Origin: Rhizobium leguminosarum
GTDB lineage: Bacteria; Pseudomonadota; Alphaproteobacteria; Rhizobiales; Rhizobiaceae
Direction of reading: 5' to 3'
Assembly: GCF_002953715.1 (NCBI RefSeq)
Contig: NZ_CP025012.1
Coordinates: forward strand, 3,286,001-3,350,000
Length of the DNA: 64,000 nt
Each line of letters starts with the position of its first letter. Position 1 is the first letter of the stretch. Under the pieces are notes generated by a model, which did no database searches, was not told the origin of the DNA, and saw only the letters and a program-made list of their open reading frames with translations. Both the position numbers and the translations under genes were made by a program. Positions 18,218 through 26,746 of this stretch are shown piece by piece.

Positions 18218-18973
18218 TCAAAGGCAAGCGGTCTGGCCTCCGTCGACCGCGACAATCGCGCCGGTCATGAAGCTTGCATCCTTGGTCAGAAGGAAGAGGA
18301 TGACAGCCGCAATTTCCTCGGGCTCTCCCATTCTGCCGATCGGATGCTTGGCATTGACCCGCTCCACGGCAGCCGGGTCCTGCAGCATGTATTCGGTGAA
18401 CGGTGTTTTAGTCATGCCCGGCGCTACCGCGTTCACGCGAATGCCAAGCGGCCCGAGTTCAGGCGACATCGATTTCGTGATGCCGGACACCGCGAACTTG
18501 GAGGCCACGTAAGGTAGCCTGTTCGCAACGCCCATTACACCCGCGCCAGAGGAGATGTTCACGATCGCGCGGTCGCCGGTATCGTCTTTCACCGCTTGCA
18601 CGAAGGCTTGGCAGAGGTTGATCGTGCCCTCGAGGTTAACCGCCATGACGCGACCGAAGCTCTCCGGTTCGACATCCACGATGCTGCCGACGCCCTTGAT
18701 GCCAGCACAATTGACCAGGCCGTGTAGCGCCCCGTGGCGTTTGCGCACATCCGCAACTGTCTCGATGGACGCAGAATGGTCGCAGACATCCAGTGCGATG
18801 CCTTCCACTCTCGTCCGGTCGCCGATCTCCTGGACAACCTTCGAGACGCCCTCCTCCGTGACATCAACGGCAATTACGGTCGCGCCTTCGGCGTGCAACC
18901 GCTTAACGGCAGCCGCACCAATGCCGCTGCCTGCTCCCGTCACCAAGACAACTTTGCCCTCAAATCTCTGCAT
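18218..18973 (-). CDS. short-chain dehydrogenase/reductase
   Basis: A 251-residue classical SDR. TGAGSGIG (cofactor) is near residue 13, NCAG replaces NNAG, and the catalytic Ser (NISSGAGV) and YVASK are present. The end ends in AVDGGQTACL. GGAGGAG lies upstream of the ATG. It is the first gene of the operon, and its promoter region holds the palindrome at 19028-19048. It probably oxidises a sugar or hydroxyacid with NAD(P). Confidence 0.92.
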   Translation of the reverse strand: MQRFEGKVVLVTGAGSGIGAAAVKRLHAEGATVIAVDVTEEGVSKVVQEIGDRTRVEGIALDVCDHSASIETVADVRKRHGALHGLVNCAGIKGVGSIVDVEPESFGRVMAVNLEGTINLCQAFVQAVKDDTGDRAIVNISSGAGVMGVANRLPYVASKFAVSGITKSMSPELGPLGIRVNAVAPGMTKTPFTEYMLQDPAAVERVNAKHPIGRMGEPEEIAAVILFLLTKDASFMTGAIVAVDGGQTACL

Positions 18974-19027
18974 GCCTGCTCCTCCATGGCGGCCAACCCC
19001 TGTCGGGGAAAGCTCGTATAATTTTGT

Positions 19028-19048
19028 ATATGAAATAGGCTTTCATAT
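19028..19048. promoter_or_regulatory. perfect palindrome, candidate IclR operator
   Basis: A 21-base element, ATATGAAA-N5-TTTCATAT with TAGGC in the middle, lies 55 bases upstream of the leftward SDR operon and just beyond the end of the iclR gene. IclR-family operators often have the form TGGAAA-N-TTTCCA, which this resembles. Confidence 0.65.
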
Positions 19049-19096
19049 GTTGAAGATGCCGTCAACATTTTATTTGCGCAATAGAGTTTCAGATAC

Positions 19097-19124
19097 AAAA
19101 GGGGCCCGGCGATTTGCCGAGCCC
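19097..19124 (-). terminator. Rho-independent terminator of the iclR gene
   Basis: Read on the minus strand: GGGCTCGGC, a loop of five bases, GCCGGGCCC (one mismatch), a CC, then TTTT. It begins 26 bases after the IclR stop and separates that gene from the leftward SDR operon. Confidence 0.75.
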
Positions 19125-19150
19125 TCCAAAAGTGCCTTGTTCGAGGAAGA

Positions 19151-19942
19151 CTACCGGTCGACGGCTGCTCCCGCGCCCATCCTTTTCGAGAGGTCCCGAC
19201 AGGTCTCAACGAGCGCGTTACGCGCCTCGGGCACAGGCACGTGCGATGCGCTGTTTAGCCGGTGTATGAATGGCGTGGTAATCGCGGCGACAGCCTTGCC
19301 GGTGTAGTCGAAAATAGGTGCGGATAAGTTCGTCACACCGGCGAGCGTAAGTGACGGGCCCTCGCAATAACCCACATCGCGCACCCCGGGAAGATCGGCC
19401 AGAAACCTGTCCCGGCGCTCTCCGGCTTCCGTTCCGGCCAAAGTGAGCAGGTGCTCCAAAGCCGCGTCATCCATGAACGCAGCCAGCACGCGGCCTGATG
19501 CCGAATCGAAAATCGGGATTTGCGCTCCGAGCCGAACGGAGTTCAGGTTGTTGTCGGGGCAGTCCACCTGGGCGACGACCAACAGCCGCCCACCCTGCAG
19601 GATACACAGGTGGATGGATTGGTTGATCCGATTTGCCAGCTTCTGCATCGCGTCGCCTGCAATCGCGGTCAGCCGGCGGATCGGAGGATGGCGGTGGGCA
19701 ACTTCGAACAGCTTTGTTGTCAGCTGGTAGCGGTCATCTCCGCTAAGCTCGACGTAGCCCCGCTGGCTGAGCACCACAAGCATGCGGAAGATTTCGGACG
19801 TCGTTCGGCCGAGCATCTTTCCGATCTCGACCTGGGTAAGCCCATCGCTGGCGGATGCCAGTAGCTCCAAAATGTCGAGGCCTTTCGTGAGCGCCGGCGC
19901 GCGATATTTCTCGTCTTCGGCGGACATGTCGGTCACTGTCAC
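19151..19942 (-). CDS. IclR family transcriptional regulator
   Basis: A 263-residue IclR regulator. The N-terminal winged helix (residues about 18-75) contains LTQVEIGKMLGRTTSEIFRML. The C-terminal effector domain has the SASGRVLAAF motif. GTG start at 19942 with GAGG five bases before it. It sits between the leftward SDR/SMP-30/PrpD/Bug operon and the rightward Bug/ALDH/SDR/TctBA operon, so control of one or both is likely. IclR proteins in such places usually respond to the pathway acid. Confidence 0.92.
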   Translation of the reverse strand: MTVTDMSAEDEKYRAPALTKGLDILELLASASDGLTQVEIGKMLGRTTSEIFRMLVVLSQRGYVELSGDDRYQLTTKLFEVAHRHPPIRRLTAIAGDAMQKLANRINQSIHLCILQGGRLLVVAQVDCPDNNLNSVRLGAQIPIFDSASGRVLAAFMDDAALEHLLTLAGTEAGERRDRFLADLPGVRDVGYCEGPSLTLAGVTNLSAPIFDYTGKAVAAITTPFIHRLNSASHVPVPEARNALVETCRDLSKRMGAGAAVDR

Positions 19943-20112
19943 TTCATCCTCGATCAGCTGCGCGTTTCAACCACATTCCATCAGATAGCGATTTCATCGG
20001 CTCACGATAAGCGTCTAAATGGCAAGCGCGCCACCCCAAAAATACACCATCCCGTAGGACCGCAAAGCTTAGACGTGGCGGGGGATTCGACACGGGCACC
20101 CCGGCCCCACCA

Positions 20113-20129
20113 TATAACACGCGCTTATA
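20113..20129. promoter_or_regulatory. catabolic box 1 (TATAAC-N5-CTTATA)
   Basis: One mismatch from the shared palindrome TATAAC-N5-GTTATA. It stands 156 bases upstream of the Bug/ALDH/SDR/TctBA operon and 170 bases from the divergent iclR start. A further TATAAC half overlaps its right end. The rest of this 343-base gap holds no gene. Confidence 0.5.
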
Positions 20130-20285
20130 ACCTTTGGCGTTAGATCGGGTTTTCGCCTTTACAGAGTCGGCTCGACGGGTTCGATTAAGCGCGTCGCAGG
20201 CCACTATCGGCAGTTTGCGCTGGAGCCCGACGGGAGGTCGGGCGGTGCTGATCGCGGCATGGATGTTTACCAGGGGGAGAATTCC

Positions 20286-21266
20286 ATGATTACGAGACGA
20301 AACGTTTTGCTCGGTACGACTGCAGCTATTTCAGCAGGACTGTTGACGCGGGTATCGGATGCCCGCGCGGCCGAGTGGCCGGTACGACCTATCACCATCA
20401 ACATCGGGAACGCGCCTGGCGGGGATGATGACACGCTCAGCCGCTTCCTGGCGCAGACAGCGAGCGAGGAACTCGGACAGCCTGTTGTGATCGAAAATCG
20501 TGCAGGCGGCTCAACTACTGTGGCAGGAAATGCCGTCGCCGGAGCCAAGCCAGACGGATACAATATCCTCTGCCTGATCACTGCCGGACTGGTTCAGACC
20601 GTCCTTAGAGATAACCTCCAGTATGGCCTCGATGACTTTGTACCGATCGTCGAAATCGGCGGTTACCCACTGGCGCTCATCGTCTCCGCCAAGGCAGGAA
20701 TCACGAGCATCGACGAGTTGATGGCTGTGGCCAAGTCACCGGATGGCGTGACTTTTGCCAGCGGCGGCGTCGGCACGATGGGACACCTGACAGCCACGAT
20801 GTTCCTCAAGGAGGCCGGGGGCAAAGGTGTCCACGTCTCCTACAAGAACAATCCCGAGGGCATTCAGGCTCTCGCAGGCGGCTTCACCCAGATGATCTTC
20901 GCGTCGGCTCGAGAGGCCGCGTTGCTCAAGGATGATCCCAACGTACGGGTCTTGGCGGTCACTTCCCCTGCCCGAACAACCAACTTGCCGAACGTCCCAA
21001 CGACGGCGGAGATCGGCTATCCGCAGGTCAACTCGCGCGTCTGGTACAGCTATGCCGCCCCAAAGGGGGTTCCCGACGAAGTGGTGACGAAGTTCTCCGC
21101 TGCGATCGTGAAGGGCGTCAAAGACCCCAAGTTCCAGGAGCGCTTCACGCCGCTGTCTTTCCAGACCGACATCAAGACCGGCGACGAACTCACGGCTTTC
21201 CTGAAGGCTGAGCAGGACAAATTTCGCAAGGTCATTACGGAAAACAACATTCGACTGAACAACTGA
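20286..21266 (+). CDS. Bug family periplasmic receptor (TTT system)
   Basis: A 326-residue Bug/TctC-type binding protein. Signal peptide with the twin Arg of TRRNVLLGTTAA and a cut after SDARA. The ATG at 20286 follows AGGGGGAG. Family marks are APGGDDDTLSRFLAQ and VVIENRAGGSTTVAGNAVAG. It heads the rightward operon with ALDH, SDR, TctB and TctA, so it is the cognate receptor of that permease. Its ligand is probably a carboxylic acid that the following dehydrogenases process. An intercistronic hairpin follows. Confidence 0.92.
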   Translation: MITRRNVLLGTTAAISAGLLTRVSDARAAEWPVRPITINIGNAPGGDDDTLSRFLAQTASEELGQPVVIENRAGGSTTVAGNAVAGAKPDGYNILCLITAGLVQTVLRDNLQYGLDDFVPIVEIGGYPLALIVSAKAGITSIDELMAVAKSPDGVTFASGGVGTMGHLTATMFLKEAGGKGVHVSYKNNPEGIQALAGGFTQMIFASAREAALLKDDPNVRVLAVTSPARTTNLPNVPTTAEIGYPQVNSRVWYSYAAPKGVPDEVVTKFSAAIVKGVKDPKFQERFTPLSFQTDIKTGDELTAFLKAEQDKFRKVITENNIRLNN

Positions 21267-21288
21267 GCTGGCGGCAATGGCCGCCAGC
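21267..21288 (+). terminator. intercistronic hairpin after Bug gene
   Basis: A perfect stem, GCTGGCGGC, loop aatg, GCCGCCAGC, starts right after the Bug stop codon. There is no T-run, so it is more likely to stabilise the upstream message or reduce read-through than to end transcription. This is a common way to make a binding protein in excess over its permease. Confidence 0.65.
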
Positions 21289-21407
21289 AAATGAACGGCC
21301 GACGGGTGCGGACCGCTGTGCAATCGCCGATGGGACCCGTTTTCGCTGCGGGCTCCCGTCGGCGAAACGTAATTCGCTGCCCAGCAAGACGAATTCAAGG
21401 AGTGAAG

Positions 21408-22889
21408 ATGCGCAGCTACCAACTTTTCATTGACGGGCAGTTCACCGACGGAGAACGCGGAGAGCATATCGAAACTCTCGACCCCTATCACGGCAAGCCG
21501 TGGGCGGAATTGGCTCGAGCGACGCGGGGAGACGTGGACCGCGCGGTAAAGGCGGCCCGCGAAGCCCTCGACAACGGCCCCTGGTCAAAGCTGACAGCGA
21601 CTGCACGCGGCAGGATCATGCGGAAAATCGGCGATCTCATCACGCGTGATGCCGATCGGATTGCCGAGATCGAAGCTCGGGACAACGGCAAACTGCTCGC
21701 CGAAGTCCGTGGCCAGCTTAACGGCGTGGCCGAGTGCTGGTACTACTACGCTGGTCTCGCCGACAAGATCGAAGGCGCATGGATACCTGTCGAGAAGCCA
21801 GACACCATGGCGTTCACGATGCGCGAACCCATCGGCGTGGTAGCCGCCCTAACCGCCTGGAATTCACCGATCTGGTTTGCCACCGTAAAATGCGCGCCTG
21901 CCCTGGCGGCCGGCTGCACCGTCGTCGTGAAGCCGTCCGAATTCGCCTCGGCCAGCACGCTGGAGCTTGCAGCGATCATCAAGGAAGCCGGGATGCCAGA
22001 CGGAGCGTTCAACGTTGTCACGGGCTATGGACATGATGCAGGCGCGGCACTTGTCGAACATCCCGATGTCGCGATGATAACCTTCACGGGCTCCGATTTG
22101 ACCGGAGCAAAAATCTACGAGACCGCTGCCAAGCAGATGAAGCGAGTCGCGCTTGAGCTGGGCGGCAAGTCACCCAACATCGTATTCGAAGACGCCGATC
22201 TCGACCTGGCTGCGGCGGGCGTCGTGTCCGGCATCTTCGGTGCAGCCGGACAAATGTGCACCGCCGGCTCCCGCCTATTGGTCCAGAACTCGATCAAGGA
22301 CGTTTTCACGACCAAACTCGTGGATCTCGCTCGGTACATCAGGATGGGCGATCCGATGGACCCGAACACCAACGTCGGTCCGATTTCGACACCTCCGCAG
22401 TTTCAAAAAGTCCTGGATTACATAGAGATCGCCCGCAAAGACGGCGCGCGATGCATCCTCGGCGGCAACAGAGCCACCGGTGCGGGCCTGAGTGCTGGCC
22501 AGTTCGTGGAGCCGACCATCTTCTCCGACGTCACCAACGACATGAGGATCGCACAGGAGGAGGTCTTCGGCCCGGTCCTGTCCATCATCGAGTTCGATAC
22601 CGAAGAAGATGCCACAAGGATCGGCAACGACATCGCCTATGGCCTCGTCGCTGGTGTGTGGACGCAGAACATCGGCCGCGCGATGCGCATGACGAAGGCC
22701 CTCAAGGTAGGAACCGTCTGGGTGAACACCTACCGTGCCTACAGCTTCATGATGCCGTTTGGCGGGACCAAGAAATCCGGCCTTGGGCGAGAGAGCGGGA
22801 TCGAGGCGATCAACGAATATCTCGAGACCAAGAGCGTCTTCCTGTCCACGGCGACCGAAGGCCCAACCAATCCCTTCATCATGCGGTGA
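21408..22889 (+). CDS. NAD(P)-dependent aldehyde dehydrogenase
   Basis: A 493-residue aldehyde dehydrogenase. Active-site marks: LELGGKSPNIV (Glu), GQMCTAGSRL (catalytic Cys), and the end motif FGGTKKSGLGRESG. The ATG at 21408 has AAGGAG upstream; longer frames have no family character. Second gene of the Bug/ALDH/SDR/TctBA operon. It is likely to oxidise the semialdehyde produced by a neighbouring dehydrogenase or aldolase. Confidence 0.92.
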   Translation: MRSYQLFIDGQFTDGERGEHIETLDPYHGKPWAELARATRGDVDRAVKAAREALDNGPWSKLTATARGRIMRKIGDLITRDADRIAEIEARDNGKLLAEVRGQLNGVAECWYYYAGLADKIEGAWIPVEKPDTMAFTMREPIGVVAALTAWNSPIWFATVKCAPALAAGCTVVVKPSEFASASTLELAAIIKEAGMPDGAFNVVTGYGHDAGAALVEHPDVAMITFTGSDLTGAKIYETAAKQMKRVALELGGKSPNIVFEDADLDLAAAGVVSGIFGAAGQMCTAGSRLLVQNSIKDVFTTKLVDLARYIRMGDPMDPNTNVGPISTPPQFQKVLDYIEIARKDGARCILGGNRATGAGLSAGQFVEPTIFSDVTNDMRIAQEEVFGPVLSIIEFDTEEDATRIGNDIAYGLVAGVWTQNIGRAMRMTKALKVGTVWVNTYRAYSFMMPFGGTKKSGLGRESGIEAINEYLETKSVFLSTATEGPTNPFIMR

Positions 22890-22955
22890 TGGTCCCTTTC
22901 CACGCGCGAAGCGCAGACTGCACCAAGCGAACTTAATACAAGAAAGTAAACCGCA

Positions 22956-23717
22956 ATGAGCGCATCACCCCTTTCAACCTCGGCACATACCACAGGCCAA
23001 TCCGTAAGACTGGCCGGCCGAAGGATTATTGTCACGGGAGCTGCCTCGGGTATCGGCCGCACGACAGCCGGCCTGTTTGTGGCGGAAGGCGCGAAAGTCA
23101 CTCTCTTCGACCGAAACACCGACGCGGTTCAAAAGGTCGCCGAGGAGATTGCTGCCGGCTTCTGCAGCGTCGATATCACTAATGAACCTGACGTTGCACG
23201 GGCCGTCGAAAAGGCCGCGTCCGAGATGGATGGCATCGATGGACTGATCAACGCGGCAGGTATCATGTCCAAGGGGCTTGCTACCGAGGTGCCGGCCGAC
23301 GATTGGCGTCGGATCATCGAAGTCAATCTGACCGGCACATACATCGTCGCGCGCTGCTGCATTCCGTTCCTGCAGTTGCACGAGCACTCCACGATCGTGA
23401 ACATCGCCTCGGCTCAGGGACTTCTGCCGAACGCACCCGGCCACACGGCCTACGCGGCATCCAAGGGCGGCGTGGTAAACCTGACCCGCGCGCTTGCTGC
23501 GGAACTCGCGCCGAAGATTAGGGTCAACAGCATCGCACCCGGTATGGTGGACACGCCAATGGCGGATGGCTACCGCGCCAATGTGGGCATCTACGCGCTC
23601 AAGCGGTTGGCCGACCCAGAAGAAATTGCGCGAGCGCTTCTGTTCCTTACGTCATCGGAATCCTCCTACGTCACGGGCGCAGCGCTAGCGGTCGATGGCG
23701 GCCGTTCCTTCCACTGA
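22956..23717 (+). CDS. short-chain dehydrogenase/reductase
   Basis: A 253-residue SDR with TGAASGIG, the INAAGI variant of NNAG, the Ser of NIASAQG and YAASK, ending AVDGGRSFH. It follows the ALDH by 66 bases and precedes tctB by 23. It probably oxidises a hydroxyl of the imported acid. Confidence 0.92.
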   Translation: MSASPLSTSAHTTGQSVRLAGRRIIVTGAASGIGRTTAGLFVAEGAKVTLFDRNTDAVQKVAEEIAAGFCSVDITNEPDVARAVEKAASEMDGIDGLINAAGIMSKGLATEVPADDWRRIIEVNLTGTYIVARCCIPFLQLHEHSTIVNIASAQGLLPNAPGHTAYAASKGGVVNLTRALAAELAPKIRVNSIAPGMVDTPMADGYRANVGIYALKRLADPEEIARALLFLTSSESSYVTGAALAVDGGRSFH

Positions 23718-23740
23718 AAACAAAACCGGGGAACACTCAA

Positions 23741-24229
23741 ATGCAAAACGATCAACCAGCTCCGTCTCCACGCCGTCCGCTGGGAGCGAAAGATGTGACG
23801 GCCGGGGTGTTCCTGGTCGCCGTCGCTCTAGCCGGGCTCTACTATAATCAGGACTACGAAATCGGTTCGGCCGCCCAAATGGGGCCTGGCTACATGCCGA
23901 TGCTTGTCTTCGGTTTGCTGGGCCTGCTCGGCGCAGCGGTGGCCATTCTCGGCATCAAAGGCGAGCACGATCCCCTGGAGAGTTGGGCGTGGAGGGAGAT
24001 GGTCCTGATCCTTGGCGCGATGGCGGCATTCGGCGTCCTGATCGAGCGTGTCGGGATGGCCGTCTCGGTCGCGGTCGTCGTCGTGATCAGTGGCCTCGCT
24101 GACAGGGAGCAGACCATCCGGGGGATCGCCGGCCTGACTGTGGCGCTCGTTGCGATCTGTTGGGCAGTATTCACTCTCGGACTTGGCTTGAACGTGTCGT
24201 TCCTGCCTCCCGCCCTCACCCAGTTCTGA
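23741..24229 (+). CDS. tctB: TTT transporter small membrane subunit TctB
   Basis: A 162-residue TctB-like protein with four membrane segments, near residues 20-40, 54-72, 88-105 and 110-155. It carries the GYMPMLVFGLLGLLGAAV stretch that marks the family. GGGGA stands before the ATG. With TctA (11 bases downstream) and a Bug receptor it forms a secondary active uptake system driven by ions. Confidence 0.9.
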   Translation: MQNDQPAPSPRRPLGAKDVTAGVFLVAVALAGLYYNQDYEIGSAAQMGPGYMPMLVFGLLGLLGAAVAILGIKGEHDPLESWAWREMVLILGAMAAFGVLIERVGMAVSVAVVVVISGLADREQTIRGIAGLTVALVAICWAVFTLGLGLNVSFLPPALTQF

Positions 24230-24240
24230 GCGAGAAAGCC

Positions 24241-25734
24241 ATGATCGAGAACCTCGCCCTCGGCCTTTCGGTCGCGATGACTTTTCACAATCTCGGCTTC
24301 GCCTTCATCGGCTGCATGATCGGAACGGCAATCGGGGTCCTTCCCGGTATCGGTCCGCTCGCGACCATCGCCCTTCTTCTCCCGCTGACCTTTGCGTTGG
24401 ACCCAATTACAGCGCTGATCATGCTTTCCGGCATCTACTACGGCGCTCAGTACGGTGGGTCCACGTCGGCGATCCTCTTGAACCTGCCCGGCGAAGTCAC
24501 GGCTGTCGTAACGACACTGGAGGGTCACAAGATGGCGAAACGGGGCCGAGCCGGCGCGGCCTTGGCCACAGCGGCGATAGGATCGTTTTTCGCTGGAACT
24601 GTGGCAACGCTGGTAGTCGCCGCTTCCGGCCCCCTACTGACGAACCTCGCGCTCTCTTTTGGCCCGGCAGAGTATTTCTCACTGATCCTCCTTGGCCTGA
24701 TCATCGCAACGGTGCTCGCCCAAGGTAGCATCTTCAAGTCGATCGCCATGCTCGTGCTCGGGGTGGCGCTCGGCCTCGTCGGCACAGACGTCCAGAGCGG
24801 CCAGGTCCGGTTTTCGTTCGGCTTCTTCGAACTTTTCGAGGGCATCGACTTCGTAGCCGTGGCAATGGGGATATTCGGTGTCGCCGAAATCATCCGCAAT
24901 CTTGAACACCCGGAAAACCGGAGCGGGACGGTCGCCAAGGTGGGAAGCTTGATGCTGACCAAGGAAGAGTTCAAGCGGGCAACGCCGTCGGTGATCCGCG
25001 GCACCATCGTGGGATCAATTCTTGGCATCCTCCCCGGTGGCGGATTGGCACTGTCAACCTTCGCCTCATACATGCTCGAGAGGAAGGTCTCGAAATACGG
25101 CCACGAGTTCGGCACCGGAGCAATCGAGGGTGTCGCCGGCCCTGAAAGCGCGAACAACGCTGCTTCGCAGACCTCGTTCATTCCGATGCTCACCCTCGGC
25201 ATCCCGGCAAATGCAGTTATGGCTCTCATGATCGGCGGCCTGATGATCCACGGTATTCAGCCTGGCCCTGGCGTGATCCAGGCCCAGCCCGCTTTGTTCT
25301 GGGGTCTGATTGTCAGCATGTGGATCGGGAACCTGATGTTGCTTGTGATCAATCTGCCATTGATCGGGATGTGGGTGTCGCTCCTGAGGCTTCCGTACAA
25401 GTACCTGTATCCGGCGATCCTCGTGTTCTGCGCCATCGGCGTCTACTCGGTAAACTATTCGCCGTTCAATGTGTTCGAGACGGTCCTGTTCGGCTTCCTG
25501 GGATACGTGTTCTTCAAGCTCGCGCTCGAGCCAGCACCTCTGCTGATCGGCTTCGTGTTGGGACCGATGCTGGAAGAGTATCTGAGGCGGGCCATGGTCG
25601 TATCCCGCGGCAGCGCTTGGGTCTTCGTAGAGCGTCCTGTCAGCGCCGTGCTCCTCGCGATCGCGGCCCTCGCTCTCGGCGCAATGCTTCTTCCTTCGAT
25701 CCGCCGGAAGAAGGACCAAGCGCTCGAAGAGTAG
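24241..25734 (+). CDS. tctA: TTT transporter large membrane subunit TctA
   Basis: A 497-residue TctA-like permease with about 12 membrane segments. The N-terminal repeat has the family motif IGVLPGIGPLATIALLLP and GIYYGAQYGGSTSAILLNLP. The middle repeat has GILPGGGLALSTF and GPESANNAASQTSFIPMLTL. The ATG at 24241 begins the usual MIEN-type N-terminus; earlier codons overlap tctB. It is the last gene of the operon and the only TctA in the window, so both Bug receptors may share it. Confidence 0.93.
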   Translation: MIENLALGLSVAMTFHNLGFAFIGCMIGTAIGVLPGIGPLATIALLLPLTFALDPITALIMLSGIYYGAQYGGSTSAILLNLPGEVTAVVTTLEGHKMAKRGRAGAALATAAIGSFFAGTVATLVVAASGPLLTNLALSFGPAEYFSLILLGLIIATVLAQGSIFKSIAMLVLGVALGLVGTDVQSGQVRFSFGFFELFEGIDFVAVAMGIFGVAEIIRNLEHPENRSGTVAKVGSLMLTKEEFKRATPSVIRGTIVGSILGILPGGGLALSTFASYMLERKVSKYGHEFGTGAIEGVAGPESANNAASQTSFIPMLTLGIPANAVMALMIGGLMIHGIQPGPGVIQAQPALFWGLIVSMWIGNLMLLVINLPLIGMWVSLLRLPYKYLYPAILVFCAIGVYSVNYSPFNVFETVLFGFLGYVFFKLALEPAPLLIGFVLGPMLEEYLRRAMVVSRGSAWVFVERPVSAVLLAIAALALGAMLLPSIRRKKDQALEE

Positions 25735-25792
25735 CAACACTTACCCTCGATCAATCACAAGCACGGAACTCGTCGGGATATCCAGCGCAAAA

Positions 25793-26500
25793 CTACGAAT
25801 TTGATGGCTTGCTTGCTGCATAGCGAAGGTTGACCATCCCGTGACCGAGCTGCTGGCATTCAATCAAGGAGAGTTCCACCTTGCCAGCTAGGCCATCGGT
25901 GCCGAACTCCACCACGCTGTCGGTGCCGGACCGTGCTTCCAAGGCCGGCGCAACGATGAAGTTGAGTTCATCCACCAATCCACTGGCCAGTAATGCACCG
26001 TTGGTCGCCGCGCCGCCTTCAAGCACGATCCGTTCGATACCAAGCTCCCGATTCACGACAGCCAGCAATTCCCCGACGTCAAAATCGGCAGTCTCGGCGA
26101 CGACGTACGAGACGCCGTCTGCCGCCAACTCAGCAAGATAGCTGTCAGGAACATCGTGTCCGAGTAGCGCAATGATGTGATCGCCGAAGAGGTCCGGTCC
26201 TCTGTAGTGAACAGCGCCCGATCGGTCGATCGCGATCCCAAAGCTCTTCGCCTCGCGGTTTGCGAAATGGGTAGGCCTGGCCACCTTTTGCGAACCTTCA
26301 GGTGCGTGGGGAGCACCTTTCGCCATCTCCGCCATGGTCACGCGACCCACCATCCATGCTTGGCACCGAAGTTCCTCGCGCACCTTGTCGCAGATTTTCG
26401 AAAAGTCGGAACGGTCTCCGTCCGGTGACTTGGTCCATCGACTTGGATGAAGGCTTCCATCCGGTGACGTCAGCATCAAACATGCGATAAAAGGTTTCAC
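25793..26500 (-). CDS. RibD C-terminal domain (dihydrofolate reductase-like) protein
   Basis: A 235-residue protein with the RibD C-terminal/dihydrofolate-reductase-like fold. Visible marks are PFIACLMLTSPDGSL at the start and ERIVLEGGAATNGALLASG toward the end, which forms the NADPH site. It lacks the deaminase domain of full RibD, so it is a stand-alone reductase of unknown substrate. GTG start at 26500. It is convergent with tctA and not obviously part of the catabolic unit. Confidence 0.85.
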   Translation of the reverse strand: MKPFIACLMLTSPDGSLHPSRWTKSPDGDRSDFSKICDKVREELRCQAWMVGRVTMAEMAKGAPHAPEGSQKVARPTHFANREAKSFGIAIDRSGAVHYRGPDLFGDHIIALLGHDVPDSYLAELAADGVSYVVAETADFDVGELLAVVNRELGIERIVLEGGAATNGALLASGLVDELNFIVAPALEARSGTDSVVEFGTDGLAGKVELSLIECQQLGHGMVNLRYAASKPSNS

Positions 26501-26746
26501 GAGCGATACCTGCTTCTTCGATTTCGATCGGACAGATTTGGAGTTCAGCGTCTGCCAGCCTCAGATGGCGCAATATCCTACGCCACCAAGAGAATAAGTC
26601 CGTCAATCGACTTCTTGTCGTCACCATAGAACACCCGGGTATTCTCCCTAAAAAATAGGGGGTTTTCGATCCCGGAGTATGCCGTCCCCTGCCCGCGTTT
26701 CTTGCAAGATCGCGACGTAGGCGCGAAGCTGGCCGTGACAGCGCCC

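Noticed and set aside
26646..26660. Hairpin CCCTA-AAAAA-TAGGG followed by GGTTTT
   Set aside because: Points rightward, but no plus-strand gene ends nearby; the stem is short and AT-closed.
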